Of a stretch of DNA of 64,000 nucleotides, positions 62,254 through 64,000 are shown piece after piece (the stretch's first letter is position 1; the number at the start of each line of letters is the position of its first letter). The position numbers and the translations under genes are program-made. Under the pieces are notes generated by a model. That model did not search any database and was not told where the DNA came from. It saw only the letters and a list, made by a program, of their open reading frames with translations. This DNA comes from G963676655 sp963678305 (GTDB lineage: Bacteria > Verrucomicrobiota > Lentisphaeria > Victivallales > Victivallaceae), in assembly GCA_963678305.2 (NCBI GenBank), contig CAXXVV010000003.1, forward strand, positions 434,001-498,000, written 5' to 3'.

Positions 62254-62601
62254 ATGGAAAATGAAAAACATAAAACTATTTTACTCATAATAGTTACAGT
62301 AAATGTTGTCGGGGCATGCCTTACCGTCATCTCAGGAAGAACGATGCAGCTTCTTTGGCATTCGCTACTCGAAGGAGAACCGCTTCCATTTGTGACTGAA
62401 ATCACTTTAGCCGCAATGATGATTTGGCCTCCAATCATCGCCATCGTATCAATAATATTGTTTGTTTTATCATTTAAAATAGAACGAAGTAAAATCTTGA
62501 ACGCAACATTAATCATGCTGATTATTGAAGTAATATTGTATTTTCTTTCTTTAACAGGTTTTATCCTGCCTCTTTTGAAAGGCACAAAGGTGTTATCTTA
62601 A
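62254..62601 (+). CDS. small membrane protein of unknown function
   Basis: About 115 residues with three membrane helices: near 8-28, 50-72 and 82-105 when counted from the ATG at 62254. That ATG is chosen over a TTG at 62221 because the upstream codons add no clear feature; no ribosome-binding site is evident for either. It begins 43 bp after the M28 stop and ends 1 base before the next gene, with which it is probably co-transcribed. Function not recognised. Base composition here is more AT-rich than in the envelope genes. Confidence 0.5.
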   Translation: MENEKHKTILLIIVTVNVVGACLTVISGRTMQLLWHSLLEGEPLPFVTEITLAAMMIWPPIIAIVSIILFVLSFKIERSKILNATLIMLIIEVILYFLSLTGFILPLLKGTKVLS

Positions 62602-62602
62602 A

Positions 62603-63535
62603 ATGGAAGTATTATTTGATCCTCATTGCACACGTCCAGCGGATTTAAAAATAGAAGGCTTTCAATTGTGGATACATAAACGAGCATACCCGGACATGTT
62701 TGACTACGATGATGGAAATTGGTTGAATGTTACTGCTTTCTATAGCAATGAGAATGCATCTGTGACAATTTCCGGAACATTTATAATGATTACGGATATA
62801 GCCTGTTTTGCAGAGAAGTGTGAAGAGCTCATAGCAAGGAAAACAGATATTGCGAGGATTCAAACACTTGATCCTGAATTCAATATTGAAATCAAAAAGA
62901 TAGACCCTCTAGGTCATCTTGAAATGACAGTCCAAATAACTCCAGACCATATTTTACAGGAACATACTTTCAGAATTGAAATTGATCAAAGTTATCTGCC
63001 CGATATCATAAAACAATGCCGAAAGATCGAATCTAAATATCCTGTTAGAGGAGCCCCTTGCAAAAAGATTTTTAATAAAATTTCTAAGAATGACACAGAG
63101 GAGGATATTCATAATAAAGAAGTCATGATCAATAAGCAATCTGACCTGACCAGAGGAAAAAAGTCTTATGTTGTATCAAATTCCGGAATTCTGACCATTA
63201 TTGTTCTTGTACTTTGTTCGACATGGAATGCTTTGATTCTTGCAGTTTTCTTGTATTATTATCTATATACCGTGAATAAAATAGTTTTAGATTATCACTT
63301 TGAAATTCAATGCATTTCATCTATCTTAAACTTGACATTGCCTGTCGGAATTGGCATGATTGTTCTTGGAATTATCCTCTTCGTTTTTAAAAAAATTTCT
63401 ATATCCTCTTTTTGTATCGCCGCTATTTTCTTTATATCTACCATACTTCCGGTAATCCCGGTCGCGGAACATTTGGATCGTATTCATGCTGGTACGTTAG
63501 AGTGGAGTTCTGAAGTTTGGTGGCTTCCAAAATAA
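62603..63535 (+). CDS. WapI-like domain joined to a membrane domain
   Basis: Residues about 1-120 form a beta-rich soluble domain. Its segments KRAYPDMFDYDDGNWLNVTAFYSNEN and TISGTFIMITDIACFAEKCEELIARK match, by my reading, the WapI / DUF6228-like immunity-protein pattern, where an Asp-Asn-Trp-Leu core precedes a strand and a helix. A linker follows, and the last 120 residues hold about three or four membrane helices (near 195-220, 235-255, 260-280). The combination is unusual because WapI-type proteins are normally short and cytoplasmic. No toxin gene is adjacent on the left; the right side is cut by the window. Confidence 0.5.
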   Translation: MEVLFDPHCTRPADLKIEGFQLWIHKRAYPDMFDYDDGNWLNVTAFYSNENASVTISGTFIMITDIACFAEKCEELIARKTDIARIQTLDPEFNIEIKKIDPLGHLEMTVQITPDHILQEHTFRIEIDQSYLPDIIKQCRKIESKYPVRGAPCKKIFNKISKNDTEEDIHNKEVMINKQSDLTRGKKSYVVSNSGILTIIVLVLCSTWNALILAVFLYYYLYTVNKIVLDYHFEIQCISSILNLTLPVGIGMIVLGIILFVFKKISISSFCIAAIFFISTILPVIPVAEHLDRIHAGTLEWSSEVWWLPK

Positions 63536-63658
63536 TAAAGAGAATGGCTTTTTTTATATTCAGGAATAACTATTAAACGTTCTTAATTGAAAAAAGCAAA
63601 TATTTTGGTATCTTATTGTATTTACCCCATAAAAATTTCATTATACACCCGGAAAGAT

Positions 63659-64000
63659 ATGAAAAACGAGCTCGCGAATAACATAAGGAAGCCTTTCCTG
63701 CCAAAAAAACTGGAGGAAATAACCAGTCAAGTTGAAAACGTTATAACGGATGATTGTATTTTATCAGGAAAATTCTTCCGGAAATATTTTTTTCCGCCTG
63801 ATATAGTAGCCGGAAATGGAGAATTTATCCAAAATGCCTTTGACCAATGCACTCTTGACCATGTACATATTATAAATGCCTTATTCAGAAATAATATATT
63901 TGATAGTTGTTCATTGGCCAATGCTGATTTCAATCATTCAAAGTTTGAGCGAATGGAATTCAATGATTCAAAACTTTTGGGCGCATCATTTGCTTTTTCC
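63659..64000 (+). CDS. pentapeptide-repeat protein, N-terminal part (cut by window edge)
   Basis: Open to the end of the window, so at least 114 residues. The ATG at 63659 follows GGAAAG. The first 60 residues are helical and mixed, then come pentapeptide repeats of the A(D/N)LXX kind with phenylalanine centres: LFRNNIFDSCSLANADFNHS, KFERMEFNDSKLLGASF. This is a right-handed quadrilateral beta-helix as in Qnr/MfpA-like and many other proteins of unknown function. It may extend the small membrane-protein group upstream, from which it is separated by about 120 bp with no evident terminator. Confidence 0.7.
   Translation, partial: MKNELANNIRKPFLPKKLEEITSQVENVITDDCILSGKFFRKYFFPPDIVAGNGEFIQNAFDQCTLDHVHIINALFRNNIFDSCSLANADFNHSKFERMEFNDSKLLGASFAFS

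Noticed and set aside
1..64000. tRNA, rRNA, CRISPR arrays, phage or integrase genes
   Set aside because: Searched by eye on both strands; no T-loop consensus, rRNA segments, regularly spaced longer repeats or phage genes were found.

Overview
The window looks like chromosomal DNA of a Gram-negative bacterium of the PVC group, most likely a Lentisphaerota/Victivallales relative. This placement is inference. It rests on outer-membrane genes (lptD, hldD), a type II-secretion-style pseudopilin next to a GntR/LacI hybrid regulator and carbohydrate-active proteins, a protein resembling DUF6259, and enolase-superfamily sugar-acid dehydratases. No rRNA, tRNA, prophage or CRISPR array was seen. Layout: (1) 1-6.3 kb, minus strand: the start of a URO-D family gene, a eukaryote-type adenylosuccinate lyase, a PadR regulator with its HAAS-type membrane partner behind a clear operator-promoter, and an AlbA_2-domain protein. 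(2) 6.3-13.5 kb, minus strand: seven consecutive nucleotide-sugar enzymes (UDP-sugar 4-epimerase, UDP-xylose synthase, GDP-fucose synthase, GDP-mannose dehydratase, DegT aminotransferase, dTDP-glucose dehydratase, another epimerase) with no glycosyltransferase. (3) 13.8-14.8 kb: a REP-associated tyrosine transposase. (4) 15.9-26.5 kb, plus strand: an IclR regulator followed by SDR, DUF6259-like protein, UlaG-like lactonase, two clan GH-A hydrolases, enolase-type dehydratase, SDR and a second dehydratase. This reads as an oxidative, non-phosphorylating sugar-acid route. (5) 26.7-32.5 kb, minus strand: a tetrapyrrole operon (precorrin-2 dehydrogenase-HemA fusion, HemC-CobA-HemD fusion, hemB, hemL). 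hemA, hemB and hemL carry many small indels, while the triple fusion is intact and lacks HemC domain 3. cobO follows. (6) 33.3-53.2 kb: membrane and envelope functions (C45-family protein, MscS channel, flippase-like protein, LptD, HldD), then larB, pdxJ, pilT, a frameshifted four-helix-bundle gene inside long complementary repeats, a peptide-binding lipoprotein-like SBP, an ankyrin lipoprotein and glmS. (7) 53.2-60.8 kb, minus strand: a lipase-like lipoprotein, then a locus of six-hairpin glycosidase-like, C45-like, beta-helix and pseudopilin genes headed by a GntR/LacI regulator that has three operator half-sites spaced exactly 22 bp apart. (8) 61.2-64 kb: an M28 peptidase, small membrane proteins including one with a WapI-like N-terminus, and a pentapeptide-repeat protein cut by the right edge. 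Intergenic DNA carries several dispersed short repeat families. One 21-bp quasi-palindrome occurs six times and flanks the tetrapyrrole operon on both sides. Others are 9-11 bp helical-phase tandem repeats with hairpins.
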